Counted from the stretch's first letter, positions 44,445 through 53,359 are shown. The stretch is DNA of 64,000 bases from an uncultured Shewanella sp. (GCF_947501225.1 NZ_CANMUW010000012.1:62001-126000); one strand, 5' to 3'. Translations and numbers: made by a program. Notes: generated by a model not told the origin, from the letters alone.

Positions 44445-44682
44445 AAACGTGCTTAGTGACAGGCCAATATATCCCTATATTCTATAACCTTTTACAAACA
44501 CTTCCATAGACAAATTACACCAGCAAGCTCACAACTCGCGAAAACAGCTGACATCACCGTCTTTGACAGCTCAATATCCCCGCTTAAACTGATGTTTTTA
44601 TGTTCTGTGTGTAAATTCTACTTATTCGTCACAAGACTGGTATACTATGTGTCGTTTTTCCAAGGCCTCCTCTTAAGAAATC

Positions 44683-46224
44683 ATGCTCTATCTTTTAGCC
44701 AGTTGTATCGCACTATTGTTAGGTCCTATTTTCTATCGCTTCTTCACGGCAGAAAACGGACTCCATAAAGGCCTGGATGGATTTATATTCGTCTCCTTAG
44801 GCGGCTTAGTGCTGGTTCATATTTTACCCGAGCTCCTGGAACATGGCGGCTTTCTTGCCATCATCTTTGTCATCATCGGCCTCTGGGGACCCACGGCCAG
44901 TGAACGACTCTTCCATCGATACTCAGAAGTCACTCATAATCTGACGCTTATTCTCGGGATCGGCGGTCTGCTGCTGCATACCATCACTGACGGCGGTGCC
45001 ATGGTGCTTGCCCAACAAGATGAGAATTCGATTCTGCTGGCACTGGGGGTCATCCTTCATCGGCTTCCTGTGGGTCTGGCTATCTGGTGGCTGCTCAAGC
45101 CACAGGTTGGAGCGCGCTGGGCTATGGTCGTGCTGGCTTGCATGATGCTGCTCACAGGTGTTGGCTACTTTGCCGGCGAGCAACTGCTCGCTCACCTGAG
45201 CCTGGATAACACCGTATACCTGCAGGCCTTTGTCACAGGCTCTATTCTTCATGTTGTCCTGCACCAGCCACATGGCCAGAGCCATGAGGATAAGCAGGGA
45301 AGGTATGAATACCATGCCGGGATCGGCAGCCTGCTCGGCATAGGTTTACTGTTTCTGTTACTGATGATGGACTCAGGCGGACACGAACACCACCATCACG
45401 ACCACAGCACCGAGCAGCTTGGAGAGTGGATGCTGACTCTGGCACCGGTACTGCTGCTCAGCTATACCTTTGCCGCCGTCAGGTTCAATTTCGGCTTATC
45501 TCCGCACAATAGGGAGCTGGGCCAGAGATGGTTACAGCGTTTAGCGGGGCCCGAAGCCCTGATTATCACTGCGCTCCTGCTCGGTCCCGTTATTGCCCTG
45601 TTCCAGTTGCTGGGTCTCACACTTCTCGGGGTGTTACTTACATGGGCCAAGGTCGAGCCCACAGATCCACATATATCCCTGCCTAAGTCCCCCTGGCGCT
45701 TCGGTTTCGCTCATCTTGTCGACAGGAGTGCGCCCTGGATACTGTTAAGCCTGGTTCTCGCTAACCTAATCGGCCACCCGGCGGTCCCTCTGGCTAATCC
45801 GGCAATCCAGGTTGCTGTGCTGCTGCTACTGTTTCTGCCGATGCGTTTCTGTAACTTAGGTGGAGCAGTATTGGCACTGTCGTTAGCTTATAGTGGTTGG
45901 AGTATGCCTGCGGTAATGCTGGCCCTGATCGCGGCGCCTATCTTTAACCTCGCGCAGTTAAAGCTGATGAACTGGAACCTCAGGGTGCTGGTTATCGCTC
46001 TGGTACTTAGCTGCTCACTGATAACAGCCATGATAGCGCCTCAATGGCACACCATGCTGACCCTTGCCGATCCGATAAATACACTATCGCTGATCATTCT
46101 GGCCATACTGTTCGCCGCCAGCTTATTACGCTTAGGCCCGAGAAAGTTTATGGCAAGGATCGTGCTGCTCAAACCAAAAGCTCATGACCACTCCCACGGG
46201 CATCATCACAAGCACGACCATTAA
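44683..46224 (+). CDS. Large membrane protein: ZIP-like half joined to a permease-like half, His-rich
   Basis: 513 residues, mostly hydrophobic, 13-15 helices expected. The first third has HTITDGGAMVLAQQ and LHRLPVGLAIWW, which resemble the metal-binding helices of ZIP zinc/iron transporters (HNxxDG and HExPxG), with the usual Asn and Glu partly replaced. A His-rich loop (GGHEHHHHDH) splits the protein. The second part (LHLVDRSAPWILLSLVLANLIG-like text, SGWSMPAVMLALIAAPIFNL) looks like an ArsP-type permease. It ends KAHDHSHGHHHKHDH. A metal-ion efflux or uptake role is a fair inference; the substrate is not shown. Confidence 0.75.
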   Translation: MLYLLASCIALLLGPIFYRFFTAENGLHKGLDGFIFVSLGGLVLVHILPELLEHGGFLAIIFVIIGLWGPTASERLFHRYSEVTHNLTLILGIGGLLLHTITDGGAMVLAQQDENSILLALGVILHRLPVGLAIWWLLKPQVGARWAMVVLACMMLLTGVGYFAGEQLLAHLSLDNTVYLQAFVTGSILHVVLHQPHGQSHEDKQGRYEYHAGIGSLLGIGLLFLLLMMDSGGHEHHHHDHSTEQLGEWMLTLAPVLLLSYTFAAVRFNFGLSPHNRELGQRWLQRLAGPEALIITALLLGPVIALFQLLGLTLLGVLLTWAKVEPTDPHISLPKSPWRFGFAHLVDRSAPWILLSLVLANLIGHPAVPLANPAIQVAVLLLLFLPMRFCNLGGAVLALSLAYSGWSMPAVMLALIAAPIFNLAQLKLMNWNLRVLVIALVLSCSLITAMIAPQWHTMLTLADPINTLSLIILAILFAASLLRLGPRKFMARIVLLKPKAHDHSHGHHHKHDH

Positions 46225-46330
46225 AGGCTAGTAAGATAGTTTTAAGTCGTAAGTTTTAAGTTGTAAGTTCAAGACGGAGCAGAGACAGCTGGGAGTTCCT
46301 GCTCTTACTTACAGGTTTTCCCATGGAAAA

Positions 46331-46353
46331 TTCGCGGCTAAAGCCGCTCCTAC
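46331..46353. repeat. REP-like palindrome (copy 3)
   Basis: TTCGCGGCTAAAGCCGCTCC followed by TAC. It lies in the gap 46225-46490 together with several runs of AAGTTTTAAGTTGTAAGTT and CTTACAGCTTATAACTTACA. No gene is visible in that gap. Confidence 0.85.
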
Positions 46354-46490
46354 AGTTGATAGCCTCAAGCTTTTACGGTATTGCTCCTACTTACAGCTTA
46401 TAACTTACAGCTAGCGGCCCAAAGTTTTCTAATAGCTTTTAAACGACATAGAGACTAAGTTGTAACCATACTCCTCTATCGTCGAAATCT

Positions 46491-47255
46491 ATGTGCATTC
46501 TCTTTATTGCTCTGAATCAACATCCTGAATATCCGCTGATAGTCTGTGCGAACAGAGATGAGTTTCATCATCGCCCTACCGAGCCTGCACACCTGTGGCA
46601 ACCCGACAACGAGCTGCTAGCTGGAAAAGATCTTGAAGCGGGCGGAACCTGGCTGGGCATTAACAAGGCGGGGGCCTTTTCTGCCTTGACCAACCTGCGT
46701 GATCCTATGAGACAGAAGAGTAATATGAGAAGCCGTGGCGAACTGGTGATTAAGGCGCTACAGCAAAAGCCTCTCACCATGAGCTGGCTCAGGGAACACA
46801 GCGACAACTATAACCCTTTCAACCTGATATTCGGCCATGGCGATGAGCTTTACTGTTTTAACAGCGCCGTAAATGAGTTCACCCGTTTAACCTCAGGGTT
46901 TCACTCGATCAGCAACGGCGCACTGGACGATATCTGGCCCAAGATGGCAAGGGGAACTCTGGCTCTGGAAAAACTGATCACCGAATCGACTCAACCCGAT
47001 ATTGATGAGCTGATCACTATCATGAGGGACGAGACCCGGGCCGACGACCTGGAGCTGCCTCAAACCGGTATAGGTGTCGAGTGGGAACGCCTGCTCTCTT
47101 CGATATTTATTCGCCATGAAGAGTACGGTACCCGCTCCACCAGCATCATACTACAGGATAAGCGGGGCAAGAGCCGTTTCGCAGAGGTCAGGTATGACGG
47201 CAAAGGCAGAAACCTAGGCCGCCAAGTGTTCACAGTAGAACCTACTCAGCCTTAA
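46491..47255 (+). CDS. NRDE-family (TANGO2-like) protein
   Basis: 254 residues with N-terminal cysteine after Met (MCILFIALNQHPEYPLIVCANRDEFHHRPT), the NRDE motif at residues 21-24 and GGTWLGINKAGAFSALTN. A C-terminal ERLLSSIFIRHEEYGTRSTSI completes the family. In eukaryotes TANGO2 affects membrane and heme traffic; in bacteria the role is not known. The Cys2 might serve as an N-terminal nucleophile, as in Ntn hydrolases, which this family resembles. Its end overlaps the convergent gene by 14 bp. Confidence 0.9.
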   Translation: MCILFIALNQHPEYPLIVCANRDEFHHRPTEPAHLWQPDNELLAGKDLEAGGTWLGINKAGAFSALTNLRDPMRQKSNMRSRGELVIKALQQKPLTMSWLREHSDNYNPFNLIFGHGDELYCFNSAVNEFTRLTSGFHSISNGALDDIWPKMARGTLALEKLITESTQPDIDELITIMRDETRADDLELPQTGIGVEWERLLSSIFIRHEEYGTRSTSIILQDKRGKSRFAEVRYDGKGRNLGRQVFTVEPTQP

Positions 47256-47796
47256 AGGAGAGGCTGAACGCCCCCCTGATTTCACCAGCCTGATAACCTA
47301 AGGCCAGATCATCGGGGTAATGCACCTTTATCTTCTCCAGCAGGGGGCGAGGGAGGTTACTGCCATGGCACTTAAGGCACAGAGGCGCCGTGACCTGCGC
47401 CTTCATGAAACGGTACTCTCCATCGATTAGCTCGCCACGTTCTAACGCTTTAGCCGGTTTTCCTGAAGCAAGCTGCGACTCAAACTCCTCCAGCACACTT
47501 CGCTCCCAAGCATCGGCAACAGCACCGGCATTACGGTTTTTCAGGCTTACTCTGCGAATACTCCAACCGGATTTCCCGGAGAGCTCCCGTGCGATTTGAG
47601 GTGCCTTAACGGCACACACATCGATTGCATTTTCAGGCCCTCCCAGCTTCATCGCCTGTATAAGCTGAGGCTTCAGGGTGGCACCAAACTGTTTGACTAA
47701 ACTCATCGCATCCCGATGCAGCTCCTGAGAGGCATTCACCGTAAAGGCAGAGATCAAAAGTATTATCGCGAGGGGGGCCGGGCTGAGACGATTCAT
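47242..47796 (-). CDS. DUF3365-family c-type heme protein
   Basis: About 184 residues. Signal peptide MNRLSPAPLAIILLISAFTVNA, then a Tll0287-like DUF3365 domain with VDVCAVKAPQIARELSGKSGWSIRRVSLKNRN (parts IDVCAVKAPQIARELSGKSG and WSIRRVSLKNRNAG) and C-terminal heme motif APLCLKCHGSNL (CxxCH) giving one c-type heme. ATG 47796 follows GAATGGTGTTCA. Probably periplasmic. Function in electron transfer or sensing is unknown. It overlaps the NRDE gene tail to tail. Confidence 0.87.
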   Translation of the reverse strand: MNRLSPAPLAIILLISAFTVNASQELHRDAMSLVKQFGATLKPQLIQAMKLGGPENAIDVCAVKAPQIARELSGKSGWSIRRVSLKNRNAGAVADAWERSVLEEFESQLASGKPAKALERGELIDGEYRFMKAQVTAPLCLKCHGSNLPRPLLEKIKVHYPDDLALGYQAGEIRGAFSLSFKAE

Positions 47797-47885
47797 TGAA
47801 CACCATTCCATTAGTTTTTTCTAATTACTGCGTGATATTAGATAAAACTAATGGTTAGTGCAAGCCTTGCTTGTTACATTGCAGG

Positions 47886-48308
47886 TTAATTTGAAGTGTG
47901 GTCGTGGGTGATCACCCAGCGGTCATCAATTTTCTCCACTAACAGAGTAAACACTCCATTGGGCTGATCCTTGACCCGGGTAAGCTGCCAGCGTCCAACC
48001 ACGATTGCCGCATAGTTACTTAGCATCTTGGTCTCTTTGATGGTGAACTTCAGGGTGCCCAGAGCCGCCTTGTCCGGGTAGTTTTTTTTGTACGCCGCTA
48101 GCGTCTCCTCCCAGCCGTAGCGAAACTTCTTCCCGGAGACGAAACGCATCTTATCGCTACGCCAGTAGCCCTGCATATAGGCGTCGAGATCACCACGATT
48201 CCACGCATCTTCCTGCATCGACAATATCTGAGCGATATCGTCAGTTGGGACGGCTGCAACGCTAAACGCAAGTAGCATCAACAAGGCTGAAAATCCCTTT
48301 TTAAACAT
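47886..48308 (-). CDS. NTF2-like (SnoaL/DUF4440) secreted protein
   Basis: 140 residues. Signal peptide MFKKGFSALLMLLAFSVAAV, then a cone-shaped NTF2 fold: QILSMQEDAWNRGDLDAYMQGYWRSD, GKKFRYGWEETLAAYKKNYPDK, and C-terminal VEKIDDRWVITHDHTSN (first part quoted as QEDAWNRGDLDAYMQG). The 'DRWVITHDH' end is typical. Small-molecule or catalytic role unclear. ATG 48308 follows GGAGAAAAGC and is preferred over 48320. Confidence 0.85.
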   Translation of the reverse strand: MFKKGFSALLMLLAFSVAAVPTDDIAQILSMQEDAWNRGDLDAYMQGYWRSDKMRFVSGKKFRYGWEETLAAYKKNYPDKAALGTLKFTIKETKMLSNYAAIVVGRWQLTRVKDQPNGVFTLLVEKIDDRWVITHDHTSN

Positions 48309-48503
48309 GCTTTTCTCCAAAAGTGCGCAATTGGGTGTACTATCGATTATATACCCAAACCTCCTCGAAATGCAGGATTCGGTATGTCGACAAGTGCCTT
48401 AGGTATATACTATCTCAAATAACGAATTCACGCCTCGCCATTGTGAAATCACAATCGATATAATGAGGCCGACTCCATTTTATATGGCATTGAGTTTTTT
48501 TAT

Positions 48504-49055
48504 ATGTTTCAACAGTTTTGTAAATTAGTTTTGAAGTTAACCGGTTGGCGTATTTCCGGGAACCTTCCCGCTGACAGTCAATTTATCGCTATCGTTGGTC
48601 CGCACACAAGCAACTGGGATTTTATCATCGGAGTACTGGCTCGGGGCGCATTGGGCGCAAAGGTTAACTTCCTGGGTAAGCATCAGCTGTTTAAACCACC
48701 TTGGGGCTGGTTTTTTAAGGCAATAGGCGGCAGGCCGGTCGACCGCACCAGAAGCAACAACCTGGTCGATGCTGTGGTACAGATCTTCGAATCAGATCCC
48801 AGCTTCAGTCTGGCGCTGGCGCCTGAGGGAACCAGGAGCCCGGTAAAACGCTGGAAAACCGGTTTCTACCATATCGCGAGCAAGGCCAGGGTGCCGATAA
48901 TTACCGTAGGGCTGGATTTTGGTAACAAGAGAGTGATCATCCCACAGGGTGTCCTGACCAGCGAAGATATGCAGCAGGATATGGATCAGATCATCGCCTT
49001 CTATCGCTCAATCAGGGGCCGACACCCTAAGGTCATACCCGATTTCCAACCCTGA
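48504..49055 (+). CDS. 1-acyl-sn-glycerol-3-phosphate acyltransferase-like protein
   Basis: 183 residues of the PlsC acyltransferase family. The catalytic HxxxxD lies at residues 34-39 (PHTSNWDF), GKHQLFKPPWGWFFKAIGGRPVDR follows (parts GKHQLFKPPWGWFF and IGGRPVDR), and LAPEGTRSPVKRWKTGF is the EGT box at 108-110. Shorter than PlsC and with no N-terminal helix pair, it belongs to a group of short acyltransferases of unknown acceptor. It precedes a LysE gene by 86 bp. Confidence 0.88.
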   Translation: MFQQFCKLVLKLTGWRISGNLPADSQFIAIVGPHTSNWDFIIGVLARGALGAKVNFLGKHQLFKPPWGWFFKAIGGRPVDRTRSNNLVDAVVQIFESDPSFSLALAPEGTRSPVKRWKTGFYHIASKARVPIITVGLDFGNKRVIIPQGVLTSEDMQQDMDQIIAFYRSIRGRHPKVIPDFQP

Positions 49056-49141
49056 ACCCGCTGAATTTTCAACTGTCTGAGATTGCCTAATAAACCTCTG
49101 ACCGCTATAGTGCGGTCACCACCCACAATTTTATACAATCT

Positions 49142-49768
49142 ATGATATTCGATACCTGGCTGCTCTATCTATTCGCGGTGCTTCTCATTGCCGTAGCTCC
49201 CGGCACCATGGCCGTATTGTCGATGAGCCATGGGATCCATTATGGTAAGAGTCGCAGTTTAGCCACCGCGCTGGGCAGTGTGACCTCGGCCCTTATCTTG
49301 ATGGCCGCATCCGCCGCAGGCCTGGGTGCCCTGTTAAGCGCAACCGAATATGGGTTTACGATATTAAAATACTGTGGCGCCGCCTACCTGGTATTTCTGG
49401 GAATAAAGCTCCTGCTCACCAAGGCCAGTGCCCAGGGTCTGGACCTGCAACACATCAAGGGGAAAGGTAGTCCCAGGCAGATGTTTAAACAGGCTTTTTT
49501 AGTCGGGATCAGCAATCCCAAGGATCTGCTGTTCTTCGGTGCCCTGTTTCCGCAGTTTATCGACGTTACGGCCCCACAGGGTCCACAGCTGGCGACCCTG
49601 GCTATCACCTGGGCGGTGGTCGATTTCAGCTTCGTGATGATCTATGCCAGCATGGCGAATGTGCTGGCACCGACACTCAAAACCAGTAATAAGCTGCACT
49701 GGTTCGATCGAACCAGCGGGGGCGTATTTATCACCCTAGCGGCCATATTGGTAACGAAGGAGAGTTAA
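49142..49768 (+). CDS. LysE-family translocator
   Basis: 208-residue, six-helix inner-membrane exporter (RhtB/LysE group) thought to expel amino acids or their derivatives. Visible features: N-terminal FAVLLIAVAPGTMAVLSMSHGIHYG with the P-G-x motif, YCGAAYLVFLGIKLL, and FLVGISNPKDLLFFGALFPQF, the second signature helix. Substrate unknown. AUG 49142; after its stop lie runs of AAGCGGTAAGC and a REP copy. Confidence 0.9.
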   Translation: MIFDTWLLYLFAVLLIAVAPGTMAVLSMSHGIHYGKSRSLATALGSVTSALILMAASAAGLGALLSATEYGFTILKYCGAAYLVFLGIKLLLTKASAQGLDLQHIKGKGSPRQMFKQAFLVGISNPKDLLFFGALFPQFIDVTAPQGPQLATLAITWAVVDFSFVMIYASMANVLAPTLKTSNKLHWFDRTSGGVFITLAAILVTKES

Positions 49769-49861
49769 AAAAGCGGTAAGCGGTAAGTTTAAATCAAAGC
49801 CTGGATAGCTCTTACTTACCACTTAAAACTTACAGCTTATGACTTGCTGTTTCTTGAAAGA

Positions 49862-49884
49862 TTCGCGGCTAAAGCCGCTCCTAC
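49862..49884. repeat. REP-like palindrome (copy 4), overlapping a stop codon
   Basis: TTCGCGGCTAAAGCCGCTCC followed by TAC. The complement CTA at 49881-49883 is the TAG stop codon of the adjacent minus-strand channel gene, so this REP copy reaches into a gene end. Confidence 0.85.
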
Positions 49885-51140
49885 ATTGAGTTTTTCAAAC
49901 TCCTGATATCAGAGCCCGTCGGCCCCTGGAAAGCTCGCAGGCCGAACTCGGGCAATATGGCAAAGATATGATCGAAGATATCGCCCTGAATCCCTTCATA
50001 GAAAGCCCAGCGGGTATCATTGGTGAAGATATAGACCTCTATAGGTACCCCTTCTGCTGTCGGCGCTAACTGACGCACCAACAGGGTCATATCTTTATGG
50101 ATCTTGTCGTGGTTGCTCACAAACTCCTTCAAATAGGCCCTGAAAGTCCCAATATTGGTCAGGTGCCGGCTGTTTACCGGCATATCGGCATCATCCACCT
50201 GACGGTTAAAGTCGGCTAACTCTTCACTTTTAGCCGCAAAGTAAGGTTTGAGCAGGTTGATCTTACCCAGCCTGACCTTGTCATCTTCGGTCAAAAAGCC
50301 TATCGAATGGATATCGATGGAGACGGAACGTTTAATGCGCCGTCCTCCGGATTCTGACATGCCACGCCAGTTTTTAAATGCATCAGAGACCAGGGCATAG
50401 GCGGGGATCATGGTGATGGTCTTATCCCAGTTACGCACCTTCACCGTCGTCAAAGAGACCTCTTCTACCGCACCGTCGGCGCCGTACTTGTCCATCTGGA
50501 TCCAGTCACCTGTGCTCACCATGCGATTCGCCGCCAGCTGAATTCCGGCGACAAAGCCTAAGATGGTGTCTCTGAAGACCAACATCACCAAACCGGTGGC
50601 GACACCCAGACCGCTGAGGAAGTAGACCGGAGACTGATCGGCTATCACGGAGATGGAGATGATGACCGCAACAAAGAAGAGGAACAGCTTAAACAGCTGC
50701 ACGAAACTCTTTATCGGAAGTCTCCGGCTGACCAGGTTTACATCGGCAATCTCATTGAAGGCGTCCAGCGCACTGAATACCGCACGGATGAGTATGACTA
50801 CGATGCAGACACTCACCAGGCGATCGATCAGGGAGCTCAGCAGGTGGTGCTCGGTAAGTGCAATAGGCAGAAGAAGGTCAAGTACCAGGGCCGGAACTAT
50901 ATAGGAAAACTTCTCCAACACATTGTGTGACATGAAGATATCGTCCCAGTTAACCTTAGAGCGCTGGATAACGATATTCATGGTACGTACGACACCTCTC
51001 CTGACAATCAGATAGGCGATCATAGCCAGCAACATGCTGGCAAAGACCAGCACCGAGGTGGAAACCCCATCAGAAGGCGTGCTGTTGACCCCCCAATCCG
51101 ACAACCACTGAGAGATCTGTAACCTTAATTCTTGATCCAC
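49881..51140 (-). CDS. MscS-family mechanosensitive channel (YbdG-like)
   Basis: 419 residues starting at GTG 51140. Four or more N-terminal helices (ASMLLAMIAYLIVRRGV, IVPALVLDLLLPIAL, LSSLIDRLVSVCIVVILIRAVFSAL in part) lead to the MscS pore and beta domain: GLGVATGLVMLVFRDTILGFVAGIQLAANRMVSTGDWIQMDKYGADGAVEEVS (quoted as GVATGLVMLVFRDTILG, FVAGIQLAANRMV and GDWIQMDKYGADG). The C-terminal domain resembles E. coli YbdG. It acts in hypo-osmotic stress release. The stop overlaps a REP. Confidence 0.9.
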   Translation of the reverse strand: MDQELRLQISQWLSDWGVNSTPSDGVSTSVLVFASMLLAMIAYLIVRRGVVRTMNIVIQRSKVNWDDIFMSHNVLEKFSYIVPALVLDLLLPIALTEHHLLSSLIDRLVSVCIVVILIRAVFSALDAFNEIADVNLVSRRLPIKSFVQLFKLFLFFVAVIISISVIADQSPVYFLSGLGVATGLVMLVFRDTILGFVAGIQLAANRMVSTGDWIQMDKYGADGAVEEVSLTTVKVRNWDKTITMIPAYALVSDAFKNWRGMSESGGRRIKRSVSIDIHSIGFLTEDDKVRLGKINLLKPYFAAKSEELADFNRQVDDADMPVNSRHLTNIGTFRAYLKEFVSNHDKIHKDMTLLVRQLAPTAEGVPIEVYIFTNDTRWAFYEGIQGDIFDHIFAILPEFGLRAFQGPTGSDIRSLKNSM

Positions 51141-51336
51141 AATAACCTTTCCTTAGAGACAGGGGCCAGGATACCTGTTTGTTAAATCATCGCTGGCAAG
51201 CCGAAACAATAACGTACAATAAATGATACAGTAAAGTTACAAGCATCTATTTTAAAAGAAATTTTAGCACTCATAATTGACTAGGGCTAAAAGTTTAACA
51301 ACAATCCAGCTTTAAAGTCGAAACCGGATATTACTG

Positions 51337-51873
51337 ATGAAAAAATATATACTCGCCTCGGGCCTTATTCTCACCAGTTTATCGGCGACGGCTAACCAGG
51401 CAGCGTCAGAGACCGCTCCCACATATAAACCTAAGATGAGCATCAGTCTGGACTATATTCCGGCAACAAATAAGATGTATGGCGTCACCTTAGCCCCCTA
51501 CCATTACGACAAAGATTACGCCAACTGGGGTTACTATATCGGTTATGCGGCCAGCCAGAAAGATGATATGGATGTTCCGGAGCCCGGTGAAGGTTACACC
51601 AAAGATACCATGTGGCGCTTTGGACTCAGCTATAGTCTGAGCAGCAGCTTCAGCATCTATGGTGGTGCTGCTTCATATAATCATGAGTCTCACTACACCA
51701 ATAATATCGTCCCCTTCATTATCGACGGTGAGCCGGTGTGGGAGGAGGAGTCTGACACCTCCTGGGGAGCTGAAATTGGCCTGAGATATATGATGGACTC
51801 AGGCTTGATGATCGGTGCCGGGTACAACTCAGCCTCAGAATCTGCGGTGATCAGCATCGGCTATGCCATGTAA
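51337..51873 (+). CDS. Predicted outer-membrane beta-barrel protein
   Basis: 178 residues. Signal peptide MKKYILASGLILTSLSATANQA with cleavage near ANQA, then alternating hydrophobic and polar strands (MSISLDYIPATNKMYGVTLAPYHYD, WGYYIGYAASQK, WRFGLSYSLSSSFSIYGGAASYNHE) and a terminal strand EIGLRYMMDSGLMIGAGYNSASESAVISIGYAM whose end (SIGYAM) is a barrel-assembly-type strand (quoted in short parts). Eight strands are likely. No family could be named. Confidence 0.75.
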   Translation: MKKYILASGLILTSLSATANQAASETAPTYKPKMSISLDYIPATNKMYGVTLAPYHYDKDYANWGYYIGYAASQKDDMDVPEPGEGYTKDTMWRFGLSYSLSSSFSIYGGAASYNHESHYTNNIVPFIIDGEPVWEEESDTSWGAEIGLRYMMDSGLMIGAGYNSASESAVISIGYAM

Positions 51874-51985
51874 TAAGTACGCTCCTATGGCCGGTCGACA
51901 ATGATCGACAAATAGCGTCTCCCTATATGAAATCTTCCCGCCTTTTGTATATGCTAGTGCCATCTCCTTAATAAGGTTCAATCTC

Positions 51986-52609
51986 ATGCATAAACTACTG
52001 CGGGTATACGCCTCACTGGCTCTACTGATATTTACGGTTCCTGTCATGGCCGAAGAGGTCGCCAGAGTCACCCTTGAAAATGGCGCCACGGTCCGGCTAA
52101 ACGATGACTTCACCTGGGAATATGTCATCCTTGACACTCAACAGCCCGTTACCACACAAGCCCAGGCAACCGAGACGCCAGCCGTTGCGGCTCAAAGCGC
52201 TTCACAGGTAACCCCGGCAACAAGCACGCCAACGGCCACCTTGAGTGCCAGCGCGATGCAGCACGCCGCGCTGATGAACAAAACCGCAAAAGCCGGAGTA
52301 AAAGTCAGCCTGCTGAAGAGTGAGTGGGATGCTAACGACAGGCTCGGTCTGACATTTGACCTTGCCAGTACCAGTTCTGAAAATTATGTCCTGATAGAAC
52401 TCGATATCACCCTGTTCGATGACAGTGGTAAGCAGCTGAAAACAGAGACGGTCAAGGTGTGGAAGGCGATCTTCAGGATGGCCAACACCTACCTGCGTCA
52501 GGGTGAGCAGCGTCAGAGCAAGACCTTCTGGATAGAGGGCATAGACAAATCTCAATGGACCAAAGAGCTGATGAGTATCAAGATTGGCGAGATGGATTCA
52601 CGCATGTGA
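51986..52609 (+). CDS. DUF3157 family protein
   Basis: 207 residues. Signal peptide MHKLLRVYASLALLIFTVPVMA, then EVARVTLENGATVRLNDDFTWEYV, the typical start of DUF3157 (a 'NG..V.LNDDFTWEY' strand), a Pro/Thr/Gln/Ala-rich linker (about 52-90), and a C-terminal domain (LGLTFDLASTSSENYVLIELDITLFDDSGKQL in short parts, RQGEQRQSKTFWIEGID). Function unknown. It is 112 bp after the barrel gene on the same strand. Confidence 0.85.
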   Translation: MHKLLRVYASLALLIFTVPVMAEEVARVTLENGATVRLNDDFTWEYVILDTQQPVTTQAQATETPAVAAQSASQVTPATSTPTATLSASAMQHAALMNKTAKAGVKVSLLKSEWDANDRLGLTFDLASTSSENYVLIELDITLFDDSGKQLKTETVKVWKAIFRMANTYLRQGEQRQSKTFWIEGIDKSQWTKELMSIKIGEMDSRM

Positions 52610-52657
52610 TCCTGCAAGGGGGCAAAATTCCCCCTCGAACCTATCTACCCGGGGTCG

Positions 52658-52686
52658 AAGGCTATCGAATAGCCTCCGGCCTTTTT
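52658..52686 (+). terminator. Terminator downstream of DUF3157
   Basis: AGGCTAT (52659-52665), loop CGA, ATAGCCT (52669-52675), followed by CCGGCC then six T (52681-52686). It overlaps the 3' end of the convergent thioesterase gene. A second hairpin AGGGGG-CAAAATT-CCCCCT lies just before it (52617-52635). Confidence 0.7.
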
Positions 52687-53168
52687 TCATTAACGGCATC
52701 AGAGCTCATCATGGTGTCGGGCATCTTCACTGCCACCATATGCCCCCTGGCACAGACCTTTCCCTTGGCACTGAGTGTGATATCCACGACCACTTTTCGC
52801 GCCTTAACCTCACGGATCACTCCACGCAGCTCAAGCTCTACCCCCATGGGCGTAGGCGCCAGATAATCGATATTCAGTGCGGCTGTAACAAACCGCTCCT
52901 GTGGGAGAGAGCCCAGCTCCCGCCCCTGCTCTCTATAGGCTGCGGCCGATGCTGTTCCCGTCCCGTGACAATCAATTAACGACGCAATCAGTCCACCGTA
53001 GACAAACCCGGGCATAGCGGTATGAAACGACTGCGGCATGAAGACAGCCCGGGTTTCATCACCATCCCAGTAACTCTTCAACTGATGACCATGGGGGTTA
53101 TTCCTGCCACAGCCATAGCAGTGGCTCAACTCCTGCGGATAGCAGTCCTGAAAGGCCTGATGGCTCAT
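52662..53168 (-). CDS. PaaI-like hotdog-fold thioesterase
   Basis: 168 residues. The hotdog signature is PGFVYGGLIASLIDCHGTGTA with Asp and His in the acyl-CoA site, followed by FVTAALNIDYLAPTPMGVELELRGV and VVDITLSAKGKVCARGHMVAV (second quoted as SAKGKVCARGHMVAV). The N-terminal CYGCGRNNPHGHQLKSYW motif (CxxC) is typical of the 4-hydroxybenzoyl-CoA-like and PaaI-like group. Acts on an unknown acyl-CoA. Convergent with DUF3157. Confidence 0.9.
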   Translation of the reverse strand: MSHQAFQDCYPQELSHCYGCGRNNPHGHQLKSYWDGDETRAVFMPQSFHTAMPGFVYGGLIASLIDCHGTGTASAAAYREQGRELGSLPQERFVTAALNIDYLAPTPMGVELELRGVIREVKARKVVVDITLSAKGKVCARGHMVAVKMPDTMMSSDAVNEKRPEAIR

Positions 53169-53289
53169 ATTCTACTCCGTTAGTTGGCTCCATCTCATCA
53201 AGCTAAGCTAATGCAATCACCTGACCGGTACAACACAGACAAAAGCCTTAAGACCTATGGAGTATCAGGGTTAAAGCTTTACCTGCAGA

Positions 53290-53316
53290 CAATAAAAAAG
53301 GGCCCAGAGGCCCTTT
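53290..53316 (-). terminator. Terminator of the hutUH operon
   Basis: Perfect 8-bp stem AAAGGGCC (53297-53304) and GGCCCTTT (53309-53316) with loop CAGA; the minus strand continues with a T-run. It lies 44 bp after the hutH stop. Confidence 0.92.
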
Positions 53317-53359
53317 CGACTTTTACTTTCAGCTTATCCTTCCGAGCAATGCCGATGAC

